From Pontibacter arcticus (lineage in GTDB: Bacteria; Bacteroidota; Bacteroidia; Cytophagales; Hymenobacteraceae): a DNA stretch of 64,000 nt. This document shows, in pieces, positions 43,634 to 53,113 of the stretch. Under the pieces are notes generated by a model, which saw only the letters and a list, made by a program, of their open reading frames with translations, was not told the origin of the DNA and searched no databases. The translations under genes were made by a program, and so were the position numbers. How positions within the stretch are numbered: the first letter of the stretch is position 1; the number at the start of each line of letters is the position of its first letter. The stretch is from contig NZ_QMDV01000001.1 in NCBI RefSeq assembly GCF_003284895.1, positions 1,081,080 to 1,145,079 on the forward strand, given 5' to 3'.

Positions 43634-44021
43634 TTTTAACCCGGTAGAAGGCATTTCGGTAGCAGTTGCTACTTCTGAAGGTGATACAGGCGAACCCATC
43701 TGGAATGTATACTTGCTTAACTACAATGCTCACCCGATAGATAATGTCCTGATCTCATCGAAAGGATACGGGGTACTGGATGGGAATGAAGTAAAGACAT
43801 CCGTTTTGCGGCATATGTTTGAGCAGGTAGAGGCTAAAACTTTTGTGCAGATAGAGCCTATTGATCCAGCCATTTTCCACATTAACAACGAGTACTGGGT
43901 AAGCTACTACATCGGGAAACAGATATTTGACAAGAAGTTTGTGTTTGTTCCGGATTCCATCACAGAAGAAAATCTGATCGAAATTGGAATGCTGCAAATG
44001 AAAGGCGTGTTACATTCCTGA
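43617..44021 (+). CDS. Conserved-looking protein translationally coupled to lipB
   Basis: A 134-residue protein overlapping lipB by 17 bases. It is soluble with no signal peptide: ISVAVATSEGDTGEPIWNVY, LISSKGYGVLDGNEVKTSVL, VQIEPIDPAIFHINNEYWVS and FVFVPDSITEENLIEI. The alternating strands suggest a compact beta-sandwich. I do not recognise a characterised family. The overlap suggests coupled translation with lipB, but no functional link is proven. Confidence 0.78.
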   Translation: MKKDIDFNPVEGISVAVATSEGDTGEPIWNVYLLNYNAHPIDNVLISSKGYGVLDGNEVKTSVLRHMFEQVEAKTFVQIEPIDPAIFHINNEYWVSYYIGKQIFDKKFVFVPDSITEENLIEIGMLQMKGVLHS

Positions 44022-44153
44022 TTTGGTTTTTACCGTAAGTAAGCTTTACCTTTGATAGCGCAACATTTACAGCAAGCCGTCTGGTCAAAAGGCCATAAAC
44101 AAACTTAAGAAGTATAAACTCATTTGGTTATACTTCCAGATACTGAACAATTT

Positions 44154-45209
44154 ATGAATCAAGCGATTCTACCCCTTATACTAGCTTTCAGCTGGGCCTT
44201 TTTGATAGCCATTTTTGCTGTACCTTCTATTATAAGAGTGGCGCATCTTAAAAATATCCTGGATCAGCCTAACTTCCGGACTGTGCACGAGTCGCTTACC
44301 CCCAGGCTGGGCGGTTTGGCTGTGTTTGCCGGGTTTATGTCTGCCTTAACCATTTTCGGAGATCTGAGCAATGGGGTACAGCAATTGCTGGCAGGGTGTA
44401 TTATCCTTTTCTTTATCGGCCTGAAAGATGATCTGGTAAGTATATCTGCCCTCAAAAAGTTTGCGGTACAACTGCTCTCAACGGGTATTGTAATGTTTAT
44501 GGCTGATATCCGGATCACAAGTTTTCAGGGGATTTTTGGTATAGGCGAATTGCAGATCGGTGTAAGCTATATGTTTACTTTCTTGGTTATTATCGGTGTA
44601 ACAAATGCTGTAAACCTGATCGACGGGCTGGATGGCCTTGCCGGAACAATTGTGATGATCATAGCAGCCACTTTCGGAATATTCTTTTATTTGTACGGAG
44701 GGCAGGCATATGGAAATTATGCAGCAGTAGCTTTTTGCATGATCGGTGGTTTATTAGGGTTTCTACGGTATAACTTTCATAAGGCAACCATTTTCATGGG
44801 CGATACCGGCTCTCTGCTCTGTGGCTTTATCGTATCCATACTTGCCATACAGTTTATAGAAATGCGACAGATGCCGGCTGCACCTACAGTTGCACTCGGT
44901 GTTTTGTTCGTGCCGCTTTTTGATACGCTGCGTGTCTCGTTTATCCGCATTCTGAAAGGGGTCTCTCCTTTTGTGCCGGATAAAAATCACATCCATCACC
45001 GTTTATTGGCCATGGGTTTTAACCAGATCACTACAGTAGTTATACTTGGTTTTATAAACCTGATGGTTATTATATTTGTAGTTAACTTTAGTGCGTGGGG
45101 TAACTTAAACCTGTTACTGTCGCTATTGGGCTTTTCAGTTGTATTAAGTATAATTCTGGGCGTTTACAAATCACGGGGTGCAAATCAGCGGTTATCTTCC
45201 AAAGTATAA
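44154..45209 (+). CDS. WecA/MraY-like phospho-sugar transferase
   Basis: A 351-residue polytopic membrane protein from ATG 44154 (a TTG at 44124 would add ten hydrophilic residues). Signatures: PRLGGLAVF in loop 1, LKDDLVSISALKKF with the Asp pair, NAVNLIDGLDGLAG, IFMGDTGSLLCGF, and DKNHIHHRLLAMG. It should transfer a sugar-1-phosphate from UDP-sugar to undecaprenyl phosphate, starting O-antigen or another envelope glycan. WecA/TagO-type is more likely than MraY because of the HIHHRL motif. It ends GTA TAA in an AAGTATAA word and overlaps the next gene by 32 bases. Confidence 0.9.
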   Translation: MNQAILPLILAFSWAFLIAIFAVPSIIRVAHLKNILDQPNFRTVHESLTPRLGGLAVFAGFMSALTIFGDLSNGVQQLLAGCIILFFIGLKDDLVSISALKKFAVQLLSTGIVMFMADIRITSFQGIFGIGELQIGVSYMFTFLVIIGVTNAVNLIDGLDGLAGTIVMIIAATFGIFFYLYGGQAYGNYAAVAFCMIGGLLGFLRYNFHKATIFMGDTGSLLCGFIVSILAIQFIEMRQMPAAPTVALGVLFVPLFDTLRVSFIRILKGVSPFVPDKNHIHHRLLAMGFNQITTVVILGFINLMVIIFVVNFSAWGNLNLLLSLLGFSVVLSIILGVYKSRGANQRLSSKV

Positions 45210-46365
45210 AAAAACTGTATTTGCGCTTATTTTAAGCGTGCTGCTGCTCTGGTGTTGCAAAGCAGCACAAGCACAGCCTTTGCCCCTCGAACAAAAGAAT
45301 ACCATCACCAAAAACTGGCTCGTTTACCAATCCGAGTCTGCAGAACTGCTGCCGTATATCAGCAAGGTACACTCCGGTTACAATGCACTTCATCAATGGG
45401 TAGCCATCACAGATGTGCAGCCTTTTCTGGTAGATTTTACAGCTCCGAAAGATCTTTGCCTGCTACTTAATAACAAATTGATTTTTAAGGCAGACTCTAC
45501 TGCAGTTTATACATTAGACCTTAAAAAGTATAGCGAAGGTATAAAACCAGTGAAGGGCAACTACCTGCTAACGGTCTGGCATCCAGACCAGCAGCCTGAT
45601 GTAGCTTCTTTTAAAAATCATATAACGGAAATCTACGATATCACACCCCAAAGCAAGCGGCCCTTTGCTGTCAAGTTCAGGGAATACGTAAATCAAAACG
45701 CCTTTATCTTATTTATACTTCTGATCGGGCTGATCTATGGCTGGCTTAGAAGTAACTTTCCGGCAGACTTTGCAGGTATTTTTAACCTGGGTACTTTACA
45801 CGACCGCGCAGGTTCTATGCAACAGGCACCGCTTATAAAGCCGATTGGCTCCTGGTCTGGAGTGTTGTTTATACTTGCGTTCTCGCTTTCCATTGCACTC
45901 GTAATAGCGGCTATACATACTAATGTGCAGCATGTGCGGTTATTTAACAGGCTTTTTCCGGTTTCGGAGGCAGACCTTACCACAAAAATCATATTTTATA
46001 CTTTTCTGGTGTTTGGCTTTATCCTGTTTAAATACCTTTTCCTGAAAGTAATGGGCTTTATTTTTGGGCTGGAGCAGGTCGTGGATCTTCAGTACAGGGA
46101 GTTTCTGAGAAGCATACTTTTTCTGGGGATGTTTTTGCCGGTCGTTATGCTGCTGTATCTGGCCCTGAATGCTGCCATGCCTCAGACTATACTTTTAATA
46201 TCCAATCTGGCTGTGTCACTGTTGCTTGTGTTAGCAATATTACGCGTATTCTTTGTAGTAAATACGAAAGCCCCTATACTTAATTTGCATTTATTTTCAT
46301 ACCTTTGCGCCACAGAAGTGATTCCGCTGGCAATTATGTTAAAGCTGATTGTCTTTAACTTTTAA
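45178..46365 (+). CDS. DUF4271 membrane protein
   Basis: A 395-residue protein starting at a GTG; an in-frame stop at 45151-45153 rules out upstream starts. The N-terminus is signal-like (LILSVLLLWCCKAAQAQP). An extracytoplasmic region of about 140 residues follows, then several transmembrane helices (about residues 172-189, 227-248, 270-290, 310-330 and 340-362). The C-terminal membrane part is the DUF4271 type often found next to hemD in Bacteroidota. Function unknown. Seven AAGTATA/TATACTT words lie in this one gene by my count. Confidence 0.82.
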   Translation: MQISGYLPKYKKTVFALILSVLLLWCCKAAQAQPLPLEQKNTITKNWLVYQSESAELLPYISKVHSGYNALHQWVAITDVQPFLVDFTAPKDLCLLLNNKLIFKADSTAVYTLDLKKYSEGIKPVKGNYLLTVWHPDQQPDVASFKNHITEIYDITPQSKRPFAVKFREYVNQNAFILFILLIGLIYGWLRSNFPADFAGIFNLGTLHDRAGSMQQAPLIKPIGSWSGVLFILAFSLSIALVIAAIHTNVQHVRLFNRLFPVSEADLTTKIIFYTFLVFGFILFKYLFLKVMGFIFGLEQVVDLQYREFLRSILFLGMFLPVVMLLYLALNAAMPQTILLISNLAVSLLLVLAILRVFFVVNTKAPILNLHLFSYLCATEVIPLAIMLKLIVFNF

Positions 46366-46415
46366 TTTGCGTTTAGTGGTTTCAGTGGGTGTTTATTTAA
46401 TAACCGTATTATTAT

Positions 46416-47219
46416 ATGGCTGAGAGCAAAGCGACCGGGACGGCAAACCCAGACAGACACAATATTCCGATTAAAAGTATTCTGGTAACACAACCACAGC
46501 CTACTACCGATAACTCACCTTACATGGCCCTTGCTGAGAAGTATGGCGTTGAGGTGGATTTCAGGGCATTTATTGAAGTTGCGCCTGTCTCTTTTAAGGA
46601 GTTCCGGAAAGATAAAGTGGATATTCTGGCTCATACTGCCGTAATTTTTACAAGCCGTAACGCCGTTGATCACTTTTTCAGGATCTGCCAGGAAAGCAAA
46701 ATTGAGATGCCTGCAGATATGAAGTACTTCTGTATCTCTGATCAAACGTCTTATTACCTTCAAAAGTATATCACGCTTCGTAAACGTAAACTTTTTGTAG
46801 GCGAGAAAACGGCGAAAGATCTGTTTGAAGTAATCAAAAAGCATAAAAACGAGACGTTCCTGTATCCTTGCTCTAATATCCGCAAAGATGATATTCCGGC
46901 TTTTATGGCTGCAAATAAGATCAAGCATACTGAAGCGATTATTTATAATACAGTAGCAGCCGATCTTTCGGATCTGGATGATGTAACCTATGATTGCCTG
47001 GCTTTCTTTAGCCCGTCCGGAATTACATCGCTTTTTGCCAACTTCCCGGATTTCAAACAAAATAATACCCGGATAGCTGCTTTTGGGCCAACAACAGCAA
47101 AAGCCGTACGCGATGCAGGCCTGGAACTGGACATTGAAGCACCTATGCCAAACGCCCCATCCATGACCGGAGCTATCGAAGTATACATTCAGACGCAAAA
47201 GCAGGCAGCAAAAAAATAA
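46416..47219 (+). CDS. hemD: Uroporphyrinogen-III synthase
   Basis: A 267-residue HemD family protein: SILVTQPQPTTDNSPYMALA, VIFTSRNAVDHFFRICQ, YPCSNIRKDDIPAF, then FFSPSGITSLFANFPDF and IAAFGPTTAKAV. It closes hydroxymethylbilane to uroporphyrinogen III in heme synthesis. Overall identity among HemD proteins is low, but this segment order is characteristic. Located 50 bases after DUF4271 and upstream of porP and gldKLMN, a frequent Bacteroidota arrangement. Confidence 0.9.
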   Translation: MAESKATGTANPDRHNIPIKSILVTQPQPTTDNSPYMALAEKYGVEVDFRAFIEVAPVSFKEFRKDKVDILAHTAVIFTSRNAVDHFFRICQESKIEMPADMKYFCISDQTSYYLQKYITLRKRKLFVGEKTAKDLFEVIKKHKNETFLYPCSNIRKDDIPAFMAANKIKHTEAIIYNTVAADLSDLDDVTYDCLAFFSPSGITSLFANFPDFKQNNTRIAAFGPTTAKAVRDAGLELDIEAPMPNAPSMTGAIEVYIQTQKQAAKK

Positions 47220-47260
47220 GGAGCCTATGTAACTTTTGTTTCGATATTTACATAGTAATT

Positions 47261-47307
47261 AAAACGCAAACGCAGGGGCTACTCCGGTATACCAGCATTT
47301 GCGTTTT
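47261..47307 (+). terminator. Weak terminator-like hairpin after hemD
   Basis: AAAACGCAAA / TTTGCGTTTT arms with a 27-base loop, about 40 bases after the hemD stop. A second small repeat CTATGTAA/TTACATAG lies just before it. Long loop, so uncertain. Confidence 0.35.
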
Positions 47308-47383
47308 AGCGTTTAATACCTATATTTAAACATTAGCCACTAGTTGCTCCGTTATACTTTACTGTTCCTCCTTGCAAGCGCTT

Positions 47384-48346
47384 ATGAGAAAGTTACTACC
47401 GATAGTAATACTGCTAATGTTTATCCAGCTAGGTGTTAAAGCACAGCAGCAGCCTCAGTTTACTCATTATGGGTTTACCGGTCTGCAACTTAGCCCGGCA
47501 TACGCTGGTATTACAAACAGGCCCGAAGTACTTTCAGTATACAGATACCAATGGTTAGGTTATGATGCATCTTTTGATGGAGGCGGGGCACCGCAAACGC
47601 TTTTAATTTCTGCCCACACCCCCGTTCGGTTATTACACGGTGGTGTAGGAATTAACTTACTTCGTGATAAAATTGCAAACACTACCTTAACATCTGCAGC
47701 TTTGTCTTACTCTTATCATATAAATATAGGTGAAACAGGTAAGCTCGGATTAGGTGTGCAGGGAACCGTTAATAATATCAAAAAAGGAAGATACCGTGCC
47801 AATGATGAAGGCGATCCAAGTGTACCATTTAACAGTTCCGACACTAAGTATGACCTGGGCGCTGGCGTTTGGTATGAATCTGAGATGTGGTACGCAGGCG
47901 CAGGTATGATTAATTTGCGAAAGGCAGAGTACGAGTTTGCTAATGAAGTAACGAGTGGTGCCAGCCAGTTTTTAAGTGAGCGCCACCTGTATGTTACAGC
48001 AGGTTATCATTTCCCGGTTTCTAACGAGTTAATTGTTACGCCCTTAGCGCTTATGAAGCATGATTCTGAAACCTTTTCTTTTGAAACAGGTGCAAGAGCA
48101 ACTTATAGTGAAAAATATTGGGCCGGATTGAATTATCGACATAAAGAAGCTGTTAGTGCGCTTGTAGGAATGGCTATGTTTCAGGACAATGCGCTGCGGG
48201 TAGGTTATGCATTTGATTTTACAGTATTTGACAGAGCTGCAAAGGCACCAACCTCCCACGAGGTAATGTTAAGTTACCGATTGCCAGAGCCAGTTGTCCG
48301 GTTTCGCCCGGCTATTAGAACTCCTCGTTATTTTTTCTCTAAGTAA
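47384..48346 (+). CDS. porP: Type IX secretion outer-membrane protein, PorP/SprF family
   Basis: A 320-residue protein from ATG 47384; the TTG at 47372 adds only four residues. Signal peptide ends GVKAQQ. Family features: QFTHYGFTGLQLSPAYAG near the N-terminus, RYQWLGYDASFDGG, and a beta-barrel-like body with repeated aromatic strands ending RTPRYFFSK. PorP/SprF-family proteins are outer-membrane components of the T9SS or handle specific adhesin-type substrates. Position directly upstream of gldKLMN favours the core machine. Confidence 0.88.
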   Translation: MRKLLPIVILLMFIQLGVKAQQQPQFTHYGFTGLQLSPAYAGITNRPEVLSVYRYQWLGYDASFDGGGAPQTLLISAHTPVRLLHGGVGINLLRDKIANTTLTSAALSYSYHINIGETGKLGLGVQGTVNNIKKGRYRANDEGDPSVPFNSSDTKYDLGAGVWYESEMWYAGAGMINLRKAEYEFANEVTSGASQFLSERHLYVTAGYHFPVSNELIVTPLALMKHDSETFSFETGARATYSEKYWAGLNYRHKEAVSALVGMAMFQDNALRVGYAFDFTVFDRAAKAPTSHEVMLSYRLPEPVVRFRPAIRTPRYFFSK

Positions 48347-48481
48347 CCTTTACTTCAAAATTGGATTAATTGAATTGAAGTCATTTGGTTTCTAAAAAAA
48401 ATGCAGATAAAAATATGATATACACCTATAATATTGGAGGTGATCTATCGTTAAAAAATAATAAATAGGAGTTGTACTGAA

Positions 48482-48516
48482 TTGTTTTTTATTTATTTCT
48501 ATTTCTCATATATTTG
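48482..48516 (+). promoter_or_regulatory. Candidate promoter for gldKLMN
   Basis: TTG at 48482-48484 and TATATTTG at 48509-48516, a full match to the Bacteroidota -7 consensus TAnnTTTG, 62 bases before the gldK ATG. The 232-base porP-gldK gap is AT-rich, in line with a separate promoter. Consensus match only. Confidence 0.45.
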
Positions 48517-48578
48517 TTACACCCATAAAAGTGTACTAAAATAACATTACAGGAAATTTACCTTTTTTAAGAGTCATC

Positions 48579-49598
48579 ATGAACAAACTATTTAAGCTGT
48601 CTTCTTTCGCCATGGCGGTGGTTCTGCTTGCAAGCTGTGGATTGAGAAGAGGCCCGCAGGGAGACCTTGTCGGAGCAGAAGATCGTCCGGAGTACAATGC
48701 GCAGGAAGTTCCTTACGGAATGGTAGCGTGCCCTGGCGGTACATTTCATATGGGTCAGGCTGATCAGGACATAGCAGCAACGATGGCTAACCTGAATAAG
48801 CAGATTACGATCGGTGGCTTCTATATGGACGAAACCGAGATTACCAATAATGAATACCGCCAGTTTATGGATGTTATGATGACGGATTCATTGGACGTAT
48901 TGGGTGAAGAAGTTGTGATGACGCAGTTATATCCTGACACGACTGTATGGGTAAAAGACTTCACATACCACATGGGTGATCCCTTAATGGAGTACTATTT
49001 CTCGCATCCTGCTTTTGATGATTATCCTGTAGTGGGTGTGGATTGGTTTGCTGCCAAAACATTTAGCGAGTGGAGAACAAAACTGAAAAACCAGGCAAAC
49101 GAAGAAGATGGCCGTGCACCAATGCCACAGTTCAGATTACCTTCGGAGGCTGAGTGGGAATATGCTGCAAGAGGTGGCCGCGATATGGCTGTTTACCCTT
49201 GGGGTGGCCCATACTTACGTAATGGCAAAGGATGTTTGCTAGCTAACTTTAAACCAGGCCGTGGTGATTATTACAGCGATGGTTTTACTTACACAGCGCC
49301 GGTTGCACAATTCTTCCCGAACGACTTTGGTTTATATGACATGTCAGGTAACGTAGCGGAATGGTGCGAGGATGCCTACTCAGATGCAACAGTGCCGGTA
49401 ACCTGGGATTTGAACCCTGTATACTATGATGATGCGGAACCACGCAAAATCGTAAGAGGCGGCTCGTGGAAAGACATTGCATATTTCCTTGAAACAGGTA
49501 CACGTAACTTCGAATACCAGGACTCGGCAAGATCTTATATAGGCTTCCGTAACGCCATGATATACTTAGGAAGATCTTCCGGAAGAGAATTCAGATAA
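48579..49598 (+). CDS. gldK: T9SS ring lipoprotein GldK
   Basis: A 339-residue lipoprotein (lipobox LLASC, Cys20) with a formylglycine-generating-enzyme-like domain: MVACPGGTFHMGQADQD, GGFYMDETEITNNEYRQF, RLPSEAEWEYAARGG and DFGLYDMSGNVAEWCED, then GGSWKDIAYFL and GFRNAMIYLGR. GldK forms a periplasmic ring with GldN on the outer membrane. It appears shorter than the GldK/PorK proteins I recall (about 450-490 residues), but the conserved core is intact. First gene of gldKLMN. Confidence 0.94.
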   Translation: MNKLFKLSSFAMAVVLLASCGLRRGPQGDLVGAEDRPEYNAQEVPYGMVACPGGTFHMGQADQDIAATMANLNKQITIGGFYMDETEITNNEYRQFMDVMMTDSLDVLGEEVVMTQLYPDTTVWVKDFTYHMGDPLMEYYFSHPAFDDYPVVGVDWFAAKTFSEWRTKLKNQANEEDGRAPMPQFRLPSEAEWEYAARGGRDMAVYPWGGPYLRNGKGCLLANFKPGRGDYYSDGFTYTAPVAQFFPNDFGLYDMSGNVAEWCEDAYSDATVPVTWDLNPVYYDDAEPRKIVRGGSWKDIAYFLETGTRNFEYQDSARSYIGFRNAMIYLGRSSGREFR

Positions 49599-49682
49599 AT
49601 TGAACTTTTCCTGAAAAATAAGCTTTATCACCGAAAACAAATCTTATACATTCTATCGTTCACAAATTAATTAAAAACAAAA

Positions 49683-50486
49683 ATGAGCAAAGCTAAAGGT
49701 CGCAGTCTAATGAACGACGTCATCATGCCAAAGGTCTATGGTATTGGTGCTGCTGTCGTAATTGTAGGTGCACTATTTAAAATCATGCACTGGCCATTTG
49801 CAGACGTAATGCTAATAATAGGTCTTGGTACTGAGGCTATTATCTTCCTTATGAGTGCATTCCAGCCAGTACCACACGATCCGGATTGGGCACGGGTTTA
49901 TCCTCAGTTAGCGGATGATTATCATGGTGAGGCTTTAATGCCGGCTACAGCAGTAGCAAACAATGGCCCTTCACTTACTGGTAAACTGGATGATATGATG
50001 AAAGGCGCCAACATCACGCCGGAAACGATCAACTCTCTTGGTTTAGGATTAAACAGATTAAGCGAAACAACTGCACAGATGGCCGATATGAGCCAGGCAA
50101 CTATTGCTACGCAGGATTACAGTGTAAAAGTAAGAGCAGCTGCAGATCAGTTAGATAGTATGAACAAAGCCTATGCTACAACTGCTGAGTCTCTTTCTAA
50201 AATGGCGATATCAACTACCGATGCGCAGGCTTACCACAGCCAGGTGCAGGACATGACCCGCAATTTAGGTGCTTTGAATGCTGTTTACGAAATGGAATTA
50301 CAGGATGCAAACAGCCACCTGAAAGCGATGAACAAATTCTACGGTAACTTAAGTATCGCAATGGAAAATCTGACTGATGCCAGCAAAGATACAGATCAGT
50401 TCAAGCAGGAGGTTTCTCGCTTAACACAAAACCTGCACTCTTTAAATACAGTGTACGGTAACATGTTAACTGCAATGAAAGGTTAA
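49683..50486 (+). CDS. gldL: T9SS motor protein GldL
   Basis: A 267-residue inner-membrane protein. Two N-terminal transmembrane helices hold the conserved VYGIGAAVVIVGALFKIMHW and ADVMLIIGLGTEAIIFL with a membrane Glu. A long helical cytoplasmic part follows, with repeated LNAVYEMEL, LKAMNKFYGNL and LHSLNTVYGNML heptad-like segments. With GldM it forms the proton-driven motor of type IX secretion and gliding. Confidence 0.95.
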   Translation: MSKAKGRSLMNDVIMPKVYGIGAAVVIVGALFKIMHWPFADVMLIIGLGTEAIIFLMSAFQPVPHDPDWARVYPQLADDYHGEALMPATAVANNGPSLTGKLDDMMKGANITPETINSLGLGLNRLSETTAQMADMSQATIATQDYSVKVRAAADQLDSMNKAYATTAESLSKMAISTTDAQAYHSQVQDMTRNLGALNAVYEMELQDANSHLKAMNKFYGNLSIAMENLTDASKDTDQFKQEVSRLTQNLHSLNTVYGNMLTAMKG

Positions 50487-50537
50487 TTCTTTCAGTAATA
50501 TTTAATTTCAAGAAACAACCTTATAAGATAGTATAAA

Positions 50538-52127
50538 ATGGCTGGAGGAAAAGAGACACCCAGGCAGAAGATGATCGGTATGATGTACCTGGTACTTACC
50601 GCACTTCTCGCCCTTAACGTGAGCTCGGCTATCCTGTTGAAGTTCCAATTCCTGGATGATAGTTTGCAAACAGTCAATCAAAAGACGAAAGGCGACAATC
50701 AAGGTGTTGTAACCAATATTCAGGCTGCCGTAGCCAAAAACAAGACCCAATCTGCTAATGACAAACGTGTACTGAAGAATGCGCAGGAAATCCGTCAGCA
50801 AACTTCAGATATGGTAGGCTATATTCAGAGCCTTCGTGCAATGCTGATAGAAAAGACTGGTGGTATGACGCCGGAGAAAACCTACAAGCAGCCGGAAGGA
50901 AATGATATAATCGCTATCAACATGCTTGGAGGTTCCAAGAATGGAAAAGGATATGAGTTAGAGCAAAAGCTTAATGCATATGCTAAATACCTGAAGCAGT
51001 ACAACCCGGCAATGCCAGATAAACTGGCCATGTCAGGAAGAGAAAACCCGGTTGCTGCAAATGACCCGAACCAGAAACGTAAAGACTTTGCCCAGTTAAA
51101 CTTTCAGGATACACCATTGGTAGCCGCACTGGCGGTACTTTCTCAGCAGGAAAATGAAGTTTTAAAGTATGAAGCAGATGCACTTCAGAGATTGGCAGCA
51201 CAGGTTGGTGCCGACGTACTGAAGTTTGAGAAGATCTTTGCCATGGCGCGTGCTGAATCTAAAACAGTAGCTGCGGGTACAAAGTATAAAGCAGATATGT
51301 TTATCGCTGCTTCTTCTGATAACATCACGCCAACCATGACTTACCAGGGCAGACCTGTAAAAGTTGTAAATGGTATGGGTACAGTTGAGTTCGTAGCTGC
51401 TGCAAGCAACTATGATGCTGAAGGTAACTCGAAGCAACAGTGGAAAGGTAACATTACCATCAACCAGAACGGAAACGATACAACTTTCTCTGTAACCGAG
51501 GAATATATCGTAGCTAAGCCGGTTATCCAGGTACAGTCTGCTTCGGTACAGGCACTTTATTTCCAGTGTGCCAACGAACTGAACATTCAGGTGCCAGCTT
51601 TAGGTGCAATTTATGATCCTAGCTTCAGCGCTTCTGGTGGTTCAGCTATCAAAGGAGCCAAAAAAGGCCAGGTAACAGTAATCCCAAGTTCTACTGAAGT
51701 TAAGATCAATGTAAGCAGTGGCGGTAACGCGATCGGTTCAGAAACTTTCAAAGTTCGTCCGATTCCTAAGCCTTCTATTGTTGCCATGGTTAACGGACGT
51801 GAAGTAGATGTGAAACGTGGTGTGCCAGCCCAATCTTTCAGAGCAGTTGAAATTCAGGCTGTTGCAGAAGAAGGCTTCAAACAATTTTTACCACAGGAAG
51901 CACGTTATAGAGTAACACGTTGGAAAGCATACCTGGTAAGAGGTAGCAACCCGATTGATCAGGCAGAGTTTAGCTCTCCATCTGCAAACCTGACTCAATT
52001 TGCTGCTAAAGCAAGCAAAGGCGACCGCGTGGTATTAGAAATACTGGATGTGAAGCGACTGAACTATAAAGGTCAGGCAGTAGACGTAAATGTTGGGCAG
52101 CCAAATTTCAACATCCCTCTAAATTAA
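50538..52127 (+). CDS. gldM: T9SS motor protein GldM
   Basis: A 529-residue protein with the conserved N-terminus MAGGKETPRQKMIGMMYLVL, then TALLALNVSSAILLKF, which is the single transmembrane helix inside the GldL bundle. A long periplasmic shaft of helical then Ig-like domains follows. The C-terminal part is GldM-type (RYRVTRWKAYLVRGSNPI, VVLEILDVKRLNYKGQ). GldM reaches to the GldKN ring and transmits torque. AGTATAAA directly precedes the start codon. Confidence 0.95.
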   Translation: MAGGKETPRQKMIGMMYLVLTALLALNVSSAILLKFQFLDDSLQTVNQKTKGDNQGVVTNIQAAVAKNKTQSANDKRVLKNAQEIRQQTSDMVGYIQSLRAMLIEKTGGMTPEKTYKQPEGNDIIAINMLGGSKNGKGYELEQKLNAYAKYLKQYNPAMPDKLAMSGRENPVAANDPNQKRKDFAQLNFQDTPLVAALAVLSQQENEVLKYEADALQRLAAQVGADVLKFEKIFAMARAESKTVAAGTKYKADMFIAASSDNITPTMTYQGRPVKVVNGMGTVEFVAAASNYDAEGNSKQQWKGNITINQNGNDTTFSVTEEYIVAKPVIQVQSASVQALYFQCANELNIQVPALGAIYDPSFSASGGSAIKGAKKGQVTVIPSSTEVKINVSSGGNAIGSETFKVRPIPKPSIVAMVNGREVDVKRGVPAQSFRAVEIQAVAEEGFKQFLPQEARYRVTRWKAYLVRGSNPIDQAEFSSPSANLTQFAAKASKGDRVVLEILDVKRLNYKGQAVDVNVGQPNFNIPLN

Positions 52128-52150
52128 CAAACCGAATCATTACAAGGAGT

Positions 52151-53011
52151 ATGAAATTAGTTAAAGTAATAGGTATAGCTGCTGGTGTAATGTTCTCGAT
52201 GGGAGCAGTAGCACAGCAAGTTTCTACAACCCAAACAAGCAATCCATCGGCAAGACCTATTCCTGAGTCTGATGTTCTTTTCAAGAAAACAGTATGGCGT
52301 AAAATTGACCTGCGTGAAAAGCAGAACAAGCCTATGTTTTCTGAAAACAGAGAAATCACGAAAGTAATTATTAATGCTGTGAAAAGCGGCGAACTTACTG
52401 CTTTCAAAAATGACTCTGTAAGCACACCAATTACCCGCGAAGAATTTATCACGAACATGACACCGAAAGAATCCGGTGGAGGATTAAGTGATGAAGAAGT
52501 AGCAGCTGGTTTTGGCAAGCAGGAAACACAGGACGATGGTTGGGGTGCTGCTTTAGGCACAAAAGATACCAAAACTAACGATGCTCCTATTAGTAACGAA
52601 TACTTTCCTAAGCAACTTTATTTATTAGAGCTTAAGGAGAATGTTGTATTTGATAAGAAGCGTTCAAGAATGTACCATGACATTCAGACGATCAGTATTA
52701 AAGTACCTGCCACGCTTAACCCGCTGGGGTTTGAGCAGAACATTGGTACCTTTAAAATGAGCGATCTGGTACGCATTTTCAAGGCAAACCCTGAAATGGC
52801 GATCTGGTATAACGCACAGAACGATGCACAACATAAGAACCTTGCAGATGCATTCGACTTATGGTTGTTCAGCTCTTACATTACAAAAATATCTAACCCA
52901 GGCGACAGAGGCTTAGCTGACATCTATGGTGGTGGCAAAAAAGGCCTGTTAGCTGCTCAGGATGCTGCTGAAGCATTAATCGAGTACGAATACAGCTTGT
53001 GGAGCTACTAG
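52151..53011 (+). CDS. gldN: T9SS ring protein GldN
   Basis: A 286-residue periplasmic protein with a signal peptide ending GAVAQQ. The GldN core: VLFKKTVWRKIDLREKQNKP, LYLLELKENVVFDKKRSRMY, then IKVPATLNPLGFEQNIGTFK and DAFDLWLFSSYITKISNPGD. GldN binds the lipoprotein GldK to form the ring contacted by GldM. It lies 23 bases after gldM and is followed by a strong terminator, so gldKLMN ends here. Confidence 0.94.
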   Translation: MKLVKVIGIAAGVMFSMGAVAQQVSTTQTSNPSARPIPESDVLFKKTVWRKIDLREKQNKPMFSENREITKVIINAVKSGELTAFKNDSVSTPITREEFITNMTPKESGGGLSDEEVAAGFGKQETQDDGWGAALGTKDTKTNDAPISNEYFPKQLYLLELKENVVFDKKRSRMYHDIQTISIKVPATLNPLGFEQNIGTFKMSDLVRIFKANPEMAIWYNAQNDAQHKNLADAFDLWLFSSYITKISNPGDRGLADIYGGGKKGLLAAQDAAEALIEYEYSLWSY

Positions 53012-53034
53012 TAAGTATAACTGCTTAAAAACAA

Positions 53035-53068
53035 AAAAGGAGATTCATTTGAATCTCCTTTTTTGTTT
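53035..53068 (+). terminator. Terminator of gldKLMN
   Basis: AAAAAAGGAGATTCA / TGAATCTCCTTTTTT stem with minimal loop, then GTTTTTATACTT. An AAGTATAA word lies between the gldN stop and the stem. Confidence 0.92.
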
Positions 53069-53113
53069 TTATACTTCCTGAAGAAGAAGCCGTTTAGCGT
53101 TTTTAAACAAATA

